Part shown: piece by piece, positions 1-7,228 of the stretch
Numbering within the stretch: position 1 is the first letter of the stretch
How the letters are laid out: each line of letters starts with the position of its first letter
NCBI GenBank assembly: GCA_017960475.1
Contig: JAGCZH010000015.1
Span: forward strand, 1 to 54,067
Length of the DNA stretch: 54,067 nt
Direction of reading: 5' to 3'
DNA from: Bacteroidales bacterium
Lineage (GTDB): Bacteria > Bacteroidota > Bacteroidia > Bacteroidales > P3
Made by a program: the position numbers and the translations under genes
The notes under the pieces: generated by a model
Seen by the model: the letters and a program-made list of their open reading frames with translations, nothing else
Told to the model about the DNA's origin: nothing
Database searches by the model: none

Positions 1-2
1 AC

Positions 3-125
3 AGCATGGAGTGCGAGGGTGGCTGCACGAAGAGCATTGAGGTCAGCGGTCTGGCACAGGGTGCTTACTTCGTCCGCGTCAGCGGCGACAGCCTCAACAT
101 GGTGAAGAAACTCATCGTTAAGTAA
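3..125 (+). CDS. C-terminal end of a T9SS-sorted secreted protein (5' partial)
   Basis: Only the last 40 codons are inside the window, read in the frame that ends at TAA 123-125. The tail has the pattern of the type A sorting domain of the Bacteroidota type IX secretion system: a GAYFVRV-like strand, a short SGDS turn, then a basic MVKKLIVK end. Such tails direct cargo across the outer membrane and are cleaved as the protein is anchored or released. The passenger domain lies to the left, so the function of the protein is unknown. The segment is GC-rich compared with the middle of the window. A terminator follows at 168-200. Confidence 0.85.
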   Translation, partial: SMECEGGCTKSIEVSGLAQGAYFVRVSGDSLNMVKKLIVK

Positions 126-167
126 CATAATCCTACCGGACCGATGTCCGGTTTGTAACTCCGATAT

Positions 168-200
168 AAAGGGGCGGCGCCAATCAGTGCCGCCCCTTTT
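168..200 (+). terminator. Rho-independent terminator of the T9SS cargo gene
   Basis: GGGGCGGCGC (171-180) and GTGCCGCCCC (187-196) form a GC-rich stem with one imperfect pair and a 6-nt loop. It is preceded by AAA and followed by TTTT. It lies 43 nt after the stop codon at 125 and reads in the plus direction. Confidence 0.85.
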
Positions 201-393
201 ATGTTTAAAAGTATTAAAGGGTTTAAAAGGTTTAATTTGTGCCGCCCTGTTGGGGGCTCCGATGTTGTATTGTCGATGTATCCGTGGGCTTACAACCACG
301 GCTGATATGTGTCGACCCCGAAGGGGAATTATATAGTATAGCCCTGTAAGGGCGTCAAAACATAGGCGGGGTGTGCCCCCTCCCCCGGGTATT

Positions 394-435
394 GTGACCA
401 GTGATGAGTGAAGTGTGACCTGTGATCTGTGACCA
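394..435. repeat. Heptanucleotide tandem repeat, six GTGANNN units
   Basis: Six consecutive 7-nt units read GTGACCA, GTGATGA, GTGAAGT, GTGACCT, GTGATCT, GTGACCA without slippage. The first four bases are invariant and the last three vary. It resembles the short tandem heptanucleotide repeats found between genes in some bacterial genomes. Confidence 0.75.
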
Positions 436-443
436 GGAGAAAT

Positions 444-487
444 TGAAAGTCGAAAATTGAAAGTTGAAAGTTCGAAAACCACTTTCA
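444..487. repeat. Second heptanucleotide array (TGAAAGT type) ending in a hairpin
   Basis: Four 7-nt units, TGAAAGT, CGAAAAT, TGAAAGT, TGAAAGT, occupy 444-471. After a 9-nt spacer an inverted copy ACTTTCA follows at 481-487, so the last unit can form a 7-bp hairpin. The period equals that of the neighbouring GTGANNN array although the sequence differs. Confidence 0.65.
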
Positions 488-549
488 AACCTTCCACTCA
501 CAAATCAACTCTACGCGCTCCACTGGAGCATATAAGCCTTAAAACCTTT

Positions 550-1344
550 TTACCCTTTTAAACCCTTTATGGTTTTTTTCTCGACTTTTCTGACTACCAC
601 CGCCGAGAACTCATAAAGCAGATAAAGAGGCAAAGCGACAAGCATCATGGTGAAGACATCCGTCGAAGGCGTTATAAACGCCGCTAGCACCGCTGCTGCA
701 ACAATGGCTATCTTGCGGAAGCGTTTGAACATCTCGCCGCGCAACGCCCCTATCTTGGCGAAGAAAAAGGCGACGACAGGCATCTCAAACACCAGTCCCA
801 TTATAAGCAGCATACCTATAAAGGTGCTGATATATGAGTTGAGCGATATCTGATTGACGACGCTTTCACTCACCTGGTAATTGCCCAGAAAATTGTATGT
901 CAGAGGGAAAATGATGAAATAAGCCAACGCCAGCCCTAGAAAAAACTGTATGAAGAAAGCCAAAATGGCAAAACGAGCGGGACGTCGCTCATTATTGTAA
1001 AGGGCCGGAGAGACAAAAAGCCATGCCTCAGTGACTATATAAGGCATGGCTATGATGACGGCTAGATAAAAGGATATGCTGATGTGCGTCATCAGCTGTG
1101 AGGCCAGATTGATATTGATCATCTCTATGGAGCCTGTGGCAAAGCAGAGTCCGTCAATGCCAATGAGGTCCCCTAGGCGGCATAGGGCGCGATAGGTGAC
1201 AAAGTCGGAAGCGCATGGAGCCAGCACTATTCCATCAAAGACAATCTCTTTGAAACAAAAGGCTGCCACTGCCAAGGCTGTCACAACTACGAGTGAGCGT
1301 ATCAACGCCCACCGCATCACCTCGACATGTCCCCAGAAATTCAT
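550..1344 (-). CDS. tatC: Sec-independent protein translocase subunit TatC
   Basis: TatC is the polytopic inner-membrane subunit that recognises twin-arginine signal peptides of folded substrates. The 264-residue protein has the family layout of six hydrophobic segments: an N-terminal WGHVEVMRW stretch that corresponds to the usual H-hairpin-E-L-R start, a long periplasmic loop, a YNNERRPAR cytoplasmic loop, and [11 protein letters not shown] then [12 protein letters not shown] near the end. Its ATG overlaps the TGA of tatA by four bases, so the two are probably translationally coupled. The last residues (IKGLKG) and the stop codon are encoded by an AT-rich repeat, so the C-terminus may differ from that of close relatives. 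Confidence 0.93.
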   Translation of the reverse strand: MNFWGHVEVMRWALIRSLVVVTALAVAAFCFKEIVFDGIVLAPCASDFVTYRALCRLGDLIGIDGLCFATGSIEMININLASQLMTHISISFYLAVIIAMPYIVTEAWLFVSPALYNNERRPARFAILAFFIQFFLGLALAYFIIFPLTYNFLGNYQVSESVVNQISLNSYISTFIGMLLIMGLVFEMPVVAFFFAKIGALRGEMFKRFRKIAIVAAAVLAAFITPSTDVFTMMLVALPLYLLYEFSAVVVRKVEKKTIKGLKG

Positions 1345-1550
1345 TCTGAAGCGCTACTCTTGTCTTTGTTCTCGTCCTTGTTGTCCGAGATATCGCGTAT
1401 TTCCTTCTCAACGCCGTTGACGGCATTTTTGTATTCTTTCACTCCTTTGCCGAGACCTTTCATGAGCTCAGGTATCTTCCTGCCTCCGAAAAGAACCAGG
1501 ATAATAACTAGAATGATTAGAATCTCTTGTACACCAATGTTCAATAGCAT
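1341..1550 (-). CDS. tatA: Twin-arginine translocase subunit TatA/TatE family
   Basis: A 69-residue protein with one N-terminal transmembrane helix followed by the [21 protein letters not shown] amphipathic segment typical of TatA, and a charged lysine/aspartate-rich tail. TatA oligomers form the protein-conducting element of the Tat translocase. There is no separate tatB in the window, as usual for Bacteroidota, where TatA and TatC suffice. The stop overlaps the tatC start. The gene sits 33 nt after the PspC-domain gene and is probably read from the same minus-strand transcript. Confidence 0.93.
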   Translation of the reverse strand: MLLNIGVQEILIILVIILVLFGGRKIPELMKGLGKGVKEYKNAVNGVEKEIRDISDNKDENKDKSSASE

Positions 1551-1583
1551 AGTATATAACGTTTTATGATGCGAAATGTATGA

Positions 1584-1784
1584 TTAATAATTGGGGTCTT
1601 CTGGAGCGATAAGCCAAATGATAAGATAGGCGATAAGTCCGCCACCGACAGCGAGAAGCGCTATCAGGAAGATTATTCTGACCACGTTGGGGTCGACATC
1701 GAGATAGCGGGCTAGTCCGCCGCAAACGCCAGCGATTTTCTTGTCTCGCACATTGCGAGTCAGTTTCTTAAAATTGTCGGTCAT
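1584..1784 (-). CDS. Small PspC-domain membrane protein
   Basis: A 66-residue protein consisting of essentially one PspC domain: a basic start, KKIAGVCGGLARYLDVDPNVVR, then a long hydrophobic stretch ending in IIWLIAPEDP. PspC domains are found in inner-membrane stress regulators (phage shock response) and in short stand-alone proteins of unknown role. Here no pspA or pspB neighbour is present, so involvement in envelope stress sensing is only a guess. The gene lies between fabD (23 nt upstream) and tatA (33 nt downstream). A TATATTTG -7-like element lies just upstream at 1793-1800. Confidence 0.85.
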   Translation of the reverse strand: MTDNFKKLTRNVRDKKIAGVCGGLARYLDVDPNVVRIIFLIALLAVGGGLIAYLIIWLIAPEDPNY

Positions 1785-1792
1785 GGTAATTG

Positions 1793-1800
1793 CAAATATA
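1793..1800 (-). promoter_or_regulatory. Candidate -7 element before the PspC gene
   Basis: On the minus strand this is TATATTTG, a full match to the Bacteroidota -7 consensus TAnnTTTG, 9 nt upstream of the start codon. No -33 TTTG is visible at the expected distance, so it may be an internal, weak or chance element. Confidence 0.3.
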
Positions 1801-1807
1801 ATTCATA

Positions 1808-2692
1808 TCAATACTCAGCCGAATGGGCGTTGATGTCGGCGTTGACACGCTTAACCATGCCCTGAAGCGCTGTGCCGGGACCCACCTCGATGAATTCCTC
1901 AGCGCCGTCGCGGAGCATATTCTGTATTGTGGCAGTCCAGCGGACAGGAGCGGTGAGCTGCTTGTTGAGGTTGGCCTTGATCTCGGCGGGATCGGTGACT
2001 GGCATGGCGTTGACATTCTGATAGCATGGGCAGATGGGGGCTTGGAAAACGGTTTTCTCGATAGCTTGGCTCAGTTCCATGCGTGCGGGCTCCATAAGAG
2101 GGGAGTGGAAAGCTCCGCCAACAGCAAGGGGAAGAGCGCGGCCTTTGGCCTCTTTCACCAGCTCGCAAGCTTTGTTGATGCCCTCAACGGTGCCGCTAAT
2201 AACCAGCTGACCAGGACAGTTGTAGTTGGCGGCGACAACAATCTCACCTTCCACAGAGGCGCAGATGTCTTCGACGGTTTTGTCGTCAAGTTTCAATACC
2301 GCGGCCATTGTCGACGGATTGGCTTCGCAGCATTTCTGCATGGCGTTGGCACGGGCTATGACGAGACGAAGACCATCTTCAAAACTCATTGCTTTGGCGG
2401 CGACAAGGGCTGAGAACTCGCCCAAAGAATGGCCTCCAACCATGGCGGGCTGGAAAGCGTCGCCAAGGTAAGCGGCGAGGATGGTGGAATGAAGGAAGAT
2501 GGCAGGCTGTGTGACCTTGGTCTGTTTCAAATCCTCAGGGGTACCGGCGAACATAAGGTCGGTGATACGAAAACCAATGATGTCGTTGGCGGTCTCAAAC
2601 ATATCACGGCATTGTTTGTTGTTGTCGTACAGGTCTTTGCCCATACCTACAAACTGGGCTCCCTGACCAGGGAAGACATATGCTTTTTTCAT
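1808..2692 (-). CDS. fabD: Malonyl-CoA:ACP transacylase FabD
   Basis: Transfers malonyl from CoA to acyl carrier protein to supply fatty-acid elongation in the cytosol. The 294-residue length is normal. The N-terminal FPGQGAQ loop (residues 7-13), the nucleophile elbow GHSLGE with Ser89, Arg114 for carboxylate binding, and the catalytic histidine in GAFHSPLM (His196) are all visible. It starts 7 nt after the flippase stop and is followed by the PspC gene, so it is in the middle of an envelope-related minus-strand transcript. Fatty acid supply next to LPS export and flippase genes is a sensible grouping. Confidence 0.96.
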   Translation of the reverse strand: MKKAYVFPGQGAQFVGMGKDLYDNNKQCRDMFETANDIIGFRITDLMFAGTPEDLKQTKVTQPAIFLHSTILAAYLGDAFQPAMVGGHSLGEFSALVAAKAMSFEDGLRLVIARANAMQKCCEANPSTMAAVLKLDDKTVEDICASVEGEIVVAANYNCPGQLVISGTVEGINKACELVKEAKGRALPLAVGGAFHSPLMEPARMELSQAIEKTVFQAPICPCYQNVNAMPVTDPAEIKANLNKQLTAPVRWTATIQNMLRDGAEEFIEVGPGTALQGMVKRVNADINAHSAEY

Positions 2693-2699
2693 TTCTTTC

Positions 2700-4190
2700 T
2701 TATTTTTCGTTTTTTATTATTCTGAATAATGATCTCAAATCGATAAGTCTCAACGCTATGGCAACCCCAACGGCTACTATGGCCACTCCTGACAGCGCCA
2801 GCCACCATTGTAGATAGGGGATGCATAAAGCGCAACCAACAATAATTAACGCAAAAACCATCATTTTTAGTATGTATCCTATCGAAGGTTTTAGTTTAAA
2901 AATCTTTACGGCAGCCACAACCTGAGCCACAGCCATAAACATTTGCGCTGTTAGCGCCGCGAAGGCGCTGCCTTTGGCGCCCATGCTAGGTATGAGTAAA
3001 ATATTGACCAAAATGTTGATGACCAACGATGCCAAGGCAAAAATATTGAGACTCTTCAGTTTTCCTGCCGCTGTAAGCAGAGTGCCAAAAACATAGGTTG
3101 TGGATATGGGAATGATACAGAAGATCACTATGCGAAACACGGCGGCATAGTCCGCTTCGTTGCTATCATAAAACAGTGTCATCAAATCATTGTCCATACT
3201 GGCCAGGGCACATGATGCGGTAACGGCGAAGACCATCATCATGGAGAACATCATTCTTACTGTCTCGCCAAGTTCACCGTTTACCTCGTGTTTTTTCGTC
3301 ATCTTTGAAAAGATTGGCAGCAACGGTACCGATACCAGATAGGCTATCATGGTAAGGGCGTCGAGCAGCCGAAAGGCACCGGCATAGACACCGGCGTTAT
3401 AGTCTCCGGCGCCATCGGGTGAGAGCAGCTGTAAAAGTACAGGATCCAGACGGTTATAGCTGGCCATGAGCAGTACCAGCAGTGCAAACGGCAGACTTTT
3501 TTTCAGTATCGCAAGGGTGAAGGGCTTATTCCACCGCAATCCGCGCAGTTTTGTCTTGTGCACCAGAACCCACAATGCCAGAGTAGCGGTAATAAGGTAG
3601 GCGGCGGTCTGTGCATAGGCAAATTTGAATATTGTCATGCTCCCCCTTGTCGGTCCCCAAAGCATTACGCCACAGATTGCTATCATCAGCACTCGGTCCA
3701 TAACGCTAAGAAGACTGTCCCACTTAAACATCAGCAGACCTTCGAAATTGCTACGCAGGTAGAGTATCATGGAACTGAGAAACTGGTTGAAACTCAGCAA
3801 TGCCAGCAAATGGAACTGCTGTGTGTCGTAGCCCAACAGAGCTCCAACGCTGAATGTCACCACAACATACAACGCCAGCAGCAGCAATTTAATGCTCAGA
3901 ATACCCGACAGATGCTTGCTGATAAGATGTGGATATTGGGCAATGTTGCGGGTGTTGTAGTTGGTCACTCCCAAATCGAGAAGAATGTTGAAGATATAGG
4001 TCAGGTTGAAAATGCCTATATAGAAACCGTACATCTCGGTGCCCACAGCGTTCTGCACACCCACCTCGATGCCAAGAAGCCATAGGGGTTTCACCAACAG
4101 GTTGGCAAGCAACACCCAGAAGAGACCTGATATCAGAGTCTTGTTCAGGGAAGCGGGTTTCGACACATTATCGCTTTTGCTGTTGGTCAC
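2700..4190 (-). CDS. Polysaccharide/lipid-linked oligosaccharide flippase (MATE/Wzx-like)
   Basis: A 496-residue, very hydrophobic protein with about 12-14 predicted membrane spans, matching the oligosaccharide flippase superfamily (Wzx/MurJ-like). It starts with a serine/asparagine-rich cytosolic tail, then LFWVLLANLLVKPLWL. Family members flip lipid-linked sugars across the inner membrane for O-antigen, capsule or teichoic-type polymers. There are no glycosyltransferases next to it, so the substrate cannot be assigned. It sits 22 nt after an Ig-like lipoprotein and 7 nt before fabD. A second, different flippase is at 51432-52748. Confidence 0.85.
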   Translation of the reverse strand: MTNSKSDNVSKPASLNKTLISGLFWVLLANLLVKPLWLLGIEVGVQNAVGTEMYGFYIGIFNLTYIFNILLDLGVTNYNTRNIAQYPHLISKHLSGILSIKLLLLALYVVVTFSVGALLGYDTQQFHLLALLSFNQFLSSMILYLRSNFEGLLMFKWDSLLSVMDRVLMIAICGVMLWGPTRGSMTIFKFAYAQTAAYLITATLALWVLVHKTKLRGLRWNKPFTLAILKKSLPFALLVLLMASYNRLDPVLLQLLSPDGAGDYNAGVYAGAFRLLDALTMIAYLVSVPLLPIFSKMTKKHEVNGELGETVRMMFSMMMVFAVTASCALASMDNDLMTLFYDSNEADYAAVFRIVIFCIIPISTTYVFGTLLTAAGKLKSLNIFALASLVINILVNILLIPSMGAKGSAFAALTAQMFMAVAQVVAAVKIFKLKPSIGYILKMMVFALIIVGCALCIPYLQWWLALSGVAIVAVGVAIALRLIDLRSLFRIIKNEK

Positions 4191-4212
4191 GGCAGAGAGT
4201 TATTATTGGGGT

Positions 4213-5916
4213 TCATTCAATGGTGATTGTCTCCTCGAAGTCCCAGTTGGCTCTGACATTAATGGTTTGAGGTATGTAAACCACTCGTTCGGGGAGCCGC
4301 TGAAGTTTTATGTCGCCGGTATCCCAGCGGCCGTTTCCGTTACTGTCCACAACAACACGCACACGGTATTTGGCGGGAGTCAGATTGAGAAAGACAGCGT
4401 CGCCACCGCTTTCCAGCTGTCGCTGACGCACTATGTTGCTCTTTTCGTCGGTGAGTTGCACAATCAAGGCAGAGGGGTTGTCGGAGACAATATGGAGCTT
4501 GATGTTGCCATAGTCCTCTTTGCTGCTCACAGTAACGGTGGCGCGAAGGGAGTCGTTGGCATGACCGTATATGTCGACGAAAGAGCCTTGCGCCACAGAG
4601 ATGTCATATTTCGCGCCTTGCCGCAACGTGTACTTAATACGTGCATTCATCTCAGTGCTGTCAAAATAGACTCCGCAAAAGCACATGCTGCTATCTTTCA
4701 AGTCCAAGATAGAAACTACTGAATCGGTCTTGCACTTGGCTATGTCTATGGGTGTGCTGAATCGGAGCGACATGGTGTCGAAATAGGCGGGACTTTTGCT
4801 TGTCAGGCTCATACCGCCACCATCCGGTGACAAGGCAAGTCTTTTGTCCCTGGTGCGTTTGACACGCCATCGCAGATTCAGGGTGTCCTGAATCCCCGAA
4901 GGGTCGGAAACCACCAGTTGCAGCGAGTCGCACTTCTCGCGCAAGGTCCACACTGTCATGGTGTCGGAGGTGCTGTTCATGTGAAACTTCAACTGCTCAG
5001 AGCCGGCATAGAGGGAAGGATTTTCCATGGGCAGCAGCGATGTGACTCTGATTTTGCCTTGTGCCACAAAAGCGCTGCTTGTCAGTCGTTGTACGCCTTT
5101 TTGATCGGGAGTGAAGATGAAAATATCAGCGGTTTTCTCGTCAGCGGCGCAACGAAGGGTGGAATCAACCATGACACTGTCTTGCATGTTGCGTGACTCA
5201 AGAACATCGGAGGAGAAGCCTACAGACTCCTCAGAGCCTATCTTTGTATTCTTGTCCTCGTCCTGGATGGCGACGACACGATAAAGACCTGGTTTGATAC
5301 TGTTGAAAGAGAAGAGCCCCTGTTTGTCGCAGCGTGTGACATAATCAGGGAGGGGTGCCTTCACCGCGGTGTCGTTGAGCGATGCGATCAAGTCGTCGTA
5401 CTTAGAGGTCTCATAAAGCCATACTGTCACCGTTTCCTCACGAGGTGACAGCAGCAATGCGTCGCGCACTTTGCCACGAACCGACATGCTGTCGACATAG
5501 TCGCCTGTCGAGAACACATATTCCATGCTTGGCAGCAGGTTGCCCTCGTTGAAATCGGCTATAGCCTCTTTGAACTGGAAAAGATAGGTGGTGTTGGGAC
5601 TCAATGTGTCGTGTAGGGTAATCATCACCCCCTTGCCTTTGGTTTTATACTCCGCCCTGTTCTTGAGAGGAGGCGAGACGATGACATTGTTCTCTGCGTT
5701 TTTGACCACCACATATTCGTCAAACTCGATATAAAACCGGTTGCCGTTGAAATTCAAGGTTCTGTTTTCGGGCGTTATACTCTTCACCTTGGGAGGAGTA
5801 ACATCTTTGGGACCGCCGCCAGGCATGCCCTGTTTGGCACAGCTCGCCAGCAGAAAAGCCAGCACGGGTAGTGCCAATGCTCTCACAGCTCTATATATGG
5901 TGTCATAAGAAGTCAT
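4213..5916 (-). CDS. Ig-like-domain lipoprotein (Big_5 type)
   Basis: A 567-residue protein with a lipoprotein signal peptide ending in the lipobox LLASC, so it is predicted to be lipid-anchored in the envelope. After a GGGPKD linker comes an Ig-like domain of the Big_5 type (DVTPPKVKSITPEN... NTTYLFQF), then a prealbumin-like carrier segment (KPGLYRVVAIQDEDKN) and further beta-rich modules to the end. This architecture is widespread in Bacteroidota and has no established function. It precedes the flippase by 22 nt. An 11-bp hairpin (5926-5954) sits just upstream of the start codon. Confidence 0.85.
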   Translation of the reverse strand: MTSYDTIYRAVRALALPVLAFLLASCAKQGMPGGGPKDVTPPKVKSITPENRTLNFNGNRFYIEFDEYVVVKNAENNVIVSPPLKNRAEYKTKGKGVMITLHDTLSPNTTYLFQFKEAIADFNEGNLLPSMEYVFSTGDYVDSMSVRGKVRDALLLSPREETVTVWLYETSKYDDLIASLNDTAVKAPLPDYVTRCDKQGLFSFNSIKPGLYRVVAIQDEDKNTKIGSEESVGFSSDVLESRNMQDSVMVDSTLRCAADEKTADIFIFTPDQKGVQRLTSSAFVAQGKIRVTSLLPMENPSLYAGSEQLKFHMNSTSDTMTVWTLREKCDSLQLVVSDPSGIQDTLNLRWRVKRTRDKRLALSPDGGGMSLTSKSPAYFDTMSLRFSTPIDIAKCKTDSVVSILDLKDSSMCFCGVYFDSTEMNARIKYTLRQGAKYDISVAQGSFVDIYGHANDSLRATVTVSSKEDYGNIKLHIVSDNPSALIVQLTDEKSNIVRQRQLESGGDAVFLNLTPAKYRVRVVVDSNGNGRWDTGDIKLQRLPERVVYIPQTINVRANWDFEETITIE

Positions 5917-5925
5917 ATCAATAAG

Positions 5926-5954
5926 AATAATAACGACTCAGTGTCATTATTATT
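5926..5954 (-). promoter_or_regulatory. Leader hairpin upstream of the Ig-like lipoprotein gene
   Basis: AATAATAACGA (5926-5936) and TCATTATTATT (5944-5954) pair over 11 positions with one mismatch around a 7-nt loop. The structure lies 9 nt before the ATG at 5916 on the minus strand and could affect translation initiation. It is AT-rich, so its stability would be modest. Confidence 0.35.
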
Positions 5955-6010
5955 GTCGCATGGGTTTGAAAAATAAAAATGAAGAAAAAATGCCGATACG
6001 CAAAATAAAA

Positions 6011-6040
6011 AAGATAAAAGCACGTTACTAAGGCGTGCTT
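6011..6040 (-). terminator. Terminator-like hairpin downstream of lptB
   Basis: AAGCACG (6018-6024) and CGTGCTT (6034-6040) form a 7-bp stem with a 9-nt loop. On the minus strand it is followed by a TTTTATC-TTTTTT run, as expected for termination after lptB. Confidence 0.55.
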
Positions 6041-6061
6041 AAAAACAAAAAGATGTATTTG

Positions 6062-6093
6062 AGGGCTTCCTGTCGATAGGAAGCCCTTTTTTT
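6062..6093 (+). terminator. Perfect 10-bp hairpin with plus-strand T-run
   Basis: AGGGCTTCCT (6062-6071) and AGGAAGCCCT (6078-6087) pair perfectly around a 6-nt loop, followed on the plus strand by seven T residues (6087-6093). The T-run is on the plus side although both flanking genes are on the minus strand. It may still act on lptB transcripts as a bidirectional hairpin, or it may terminate an unseen plus-strand RNA. Confidence 0.65.
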
Positions 6094-6129
6094 GTGGGTT
6101 GCCATAAGATGTAAGAGGAGGAGAGGCGT

Positions 6130-6879
6130 TTACAGTTCGGCGGTTTGTTTGCGTCCATGCCAGTGGAAGTCACGGCCCAGGTATTTCTCACGAACATCAG
6201 GGTCGTTGGCCATATCCTCAGGAGTGCCGTGGTGCAGCACGGAACCTTCGTAAAGTAGATAGGCGCGGTCGGTGATGCGAAGAGTCTCGTTGACGTTGTG
6301 GTCGGTGATGAGAATTCCGATGTTTTGACGTTTCAGGTGCGCCACGATATCTTGAATGTCCTGGACGGCTATCGGGTCGACTCCGGCGAAGGGCTCGTCA
6401 AGCAAAAGAAATTTGGGATTGTTGGCGAGGGCGCGTGCAATCTCGGTGCGACGACGTTCGCCGCCGCTGAGTTGGATGCCCTTGCTGTCGCGGATGTTGG
6501 AGAGGTGAAACTCGGAAATAAGTTCCTCTAGACGTTGTTCGCGTCCATCTTTGTCGAGATCTTTGCGAAATTGAAGCACCGACATGATGTTGTCGGACAC
6601 CGTCATGCGGCGGAAGACAGAGGCTTCCTGGGCCAGATAGCCCACTCCACGCTGGGCGCGCTTGTACATGGGCAGTTCGGTGATGTCGCTGTCATCGAGG
6701 AAAACGCGTCCACCATTGGGCTTGATAATTCCCACCATCATATAGAACGTCGTTGTTTTGCCGGCGCCGTTAGGGCCGAGGAGCCCTACAATCTCTCCTT
6801 GTTCCACCTCTACAGAGACACTCTTTACAACGGTGCGTTGACGGTATTTTTTTATTACTTTTTCTGTCCGGAGCTTCAT
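6130..6879 (-). CDS. lptB: LPS export ABC transporter ATPase LptB
   Basis: LptB powers extraction of LPS from the inner membrane together with LptF, LptG and LptC. The 249-residue protein shows Walker A GPNGAGKT (residues 35-42), the Q-loop in [14 protein letters not shown], the signature LSGGE (137-141) followed by [10 protein letters not shown], Walker B LLLDE (158-162) and the switch His194 in [10 protein letters not shown]. The [12 protein letters not shown] stretch is characteristic of LptB among ABC ATPases. Its partner lptC is in the same window at 42017; lptF/G are not present. A short charged tail (GRKQTAEL) follows the core domain. Confidence 0.96.
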   Translation of the reverse strand: MKLRTEKVIKKYRQRTVVKSVSVEVEQGEIVGLLGPNGAGKTTTFYMMVGIIKPNGGRVFLDDSDITELPMYKRAQRGVGYLAQEASVFRRMTVSDNIMSVLQFRKDLDKDGREQRLEELISEFHLSNIRDSKGIQLSGGERRRTEIARALANNPKFLLLDEPFAGVDPIAVQDIQDIVAHLKRQNIGILITDHNVNETLRITDRAYLLYEGSVLHHGTPEDMANDPDVREKYLGRDFHWHGRKQTAEL

Positions 6880-7228
6880 GTTAGTAACAATAAAAAAGAG
6901 AAGCGATATTATTATTTAAATTGTTGAAAATAATTCAGAGATATCTATAAACTTAAAACAATGGGAAGTAATAAAAGGAAATTAATCTTCGATGGAAGTA
7001 TAATAAGAAGTTATGCGCTGCGCGCAGGACAATACATATTCATTTGTACACTTTTGCCGAAGGCTGCGTGGTATGCCTGCCGAGCTCGATGAGGCAACAC
7101 CATAGAAATAAAAAAAAATACAGTGAGCAACTCCCATCATAACTCCCTCTTTTACTACCACTAATATTATTTATTCAGTATTAATTTCGAGACATCTTTA
7201 AACGTTAAACTATACTATTCGCAGATTT
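6880..7228. other. AT-rich intergenic region between lptB and kdsD with a GC-rich island
   Basis: About 350 nt without an established gene. Most is very AT-rich, but 7011-7103 is markedly richer in G and C and contains a TGCGC-TGC-GCGCA hairpin and a 30-codon minus-strand reading frame, described separately. I see no clear Bacteroidota promoter for lptB and no strong terminator for kdsD here. Confidence 0.5.
7011..7103 (-). CDS. Possible 30-residue small protein (very uncertain)
   Basis: An ATG at 7103 opens a 30-codon frame ending at TAA 7011-7013, giving a basic peptide starting MVLPHRARQAYHAAFGK and ending CPARSA. The frame coincides with a GC-rich island inside an AT-rich intergenic region, which suggests the island is conserved for some reason. 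There is no recognisable domain, promoter or ribosome-binding context. The same island could instead be part of a non-coding RNA or a dispersed repeat. Confidence 0.15.
   Translation of the reverse strand: MVLPHRARQAYHAAFGKSVQMNMYCPARSA

Larger units (their letters stand above)
213..570. repeat. Repeat-rich segment bounded by inverted AT-rich repeats (possible decayed MITE-like element)
   Basis: The left end (213-235) contains TAAAGGGTTTAAAAGG; the right end (553-570) is its inverted copy, CCTTTTAAACCCTTTA. Between them lie three short perfect hairpins (282-301, 316-326, 341-353), two heptanucleotide tandem arrays (394-435 and 444-471) and an inverted TGAAAGT copy at 481-487. There is no coding potential between the repeats. 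The right repeat overlaps the last codons of tatC. No target-site duplication is obvious, so a mobile origin is inference only. Confidence 0.5.

Noticed and set aside
1823..2413. A 196-codon plus-strand open frame opposite fabD
   Set aside because: Antisense to a complete FabD with catalytic residues; no independent support.
2700..4190. Assignment of the first flippase as MurJ
   Set aside because: The general fold fits, but I cannot see MurJ-specific residues and there is no peptidoglycan gene context.
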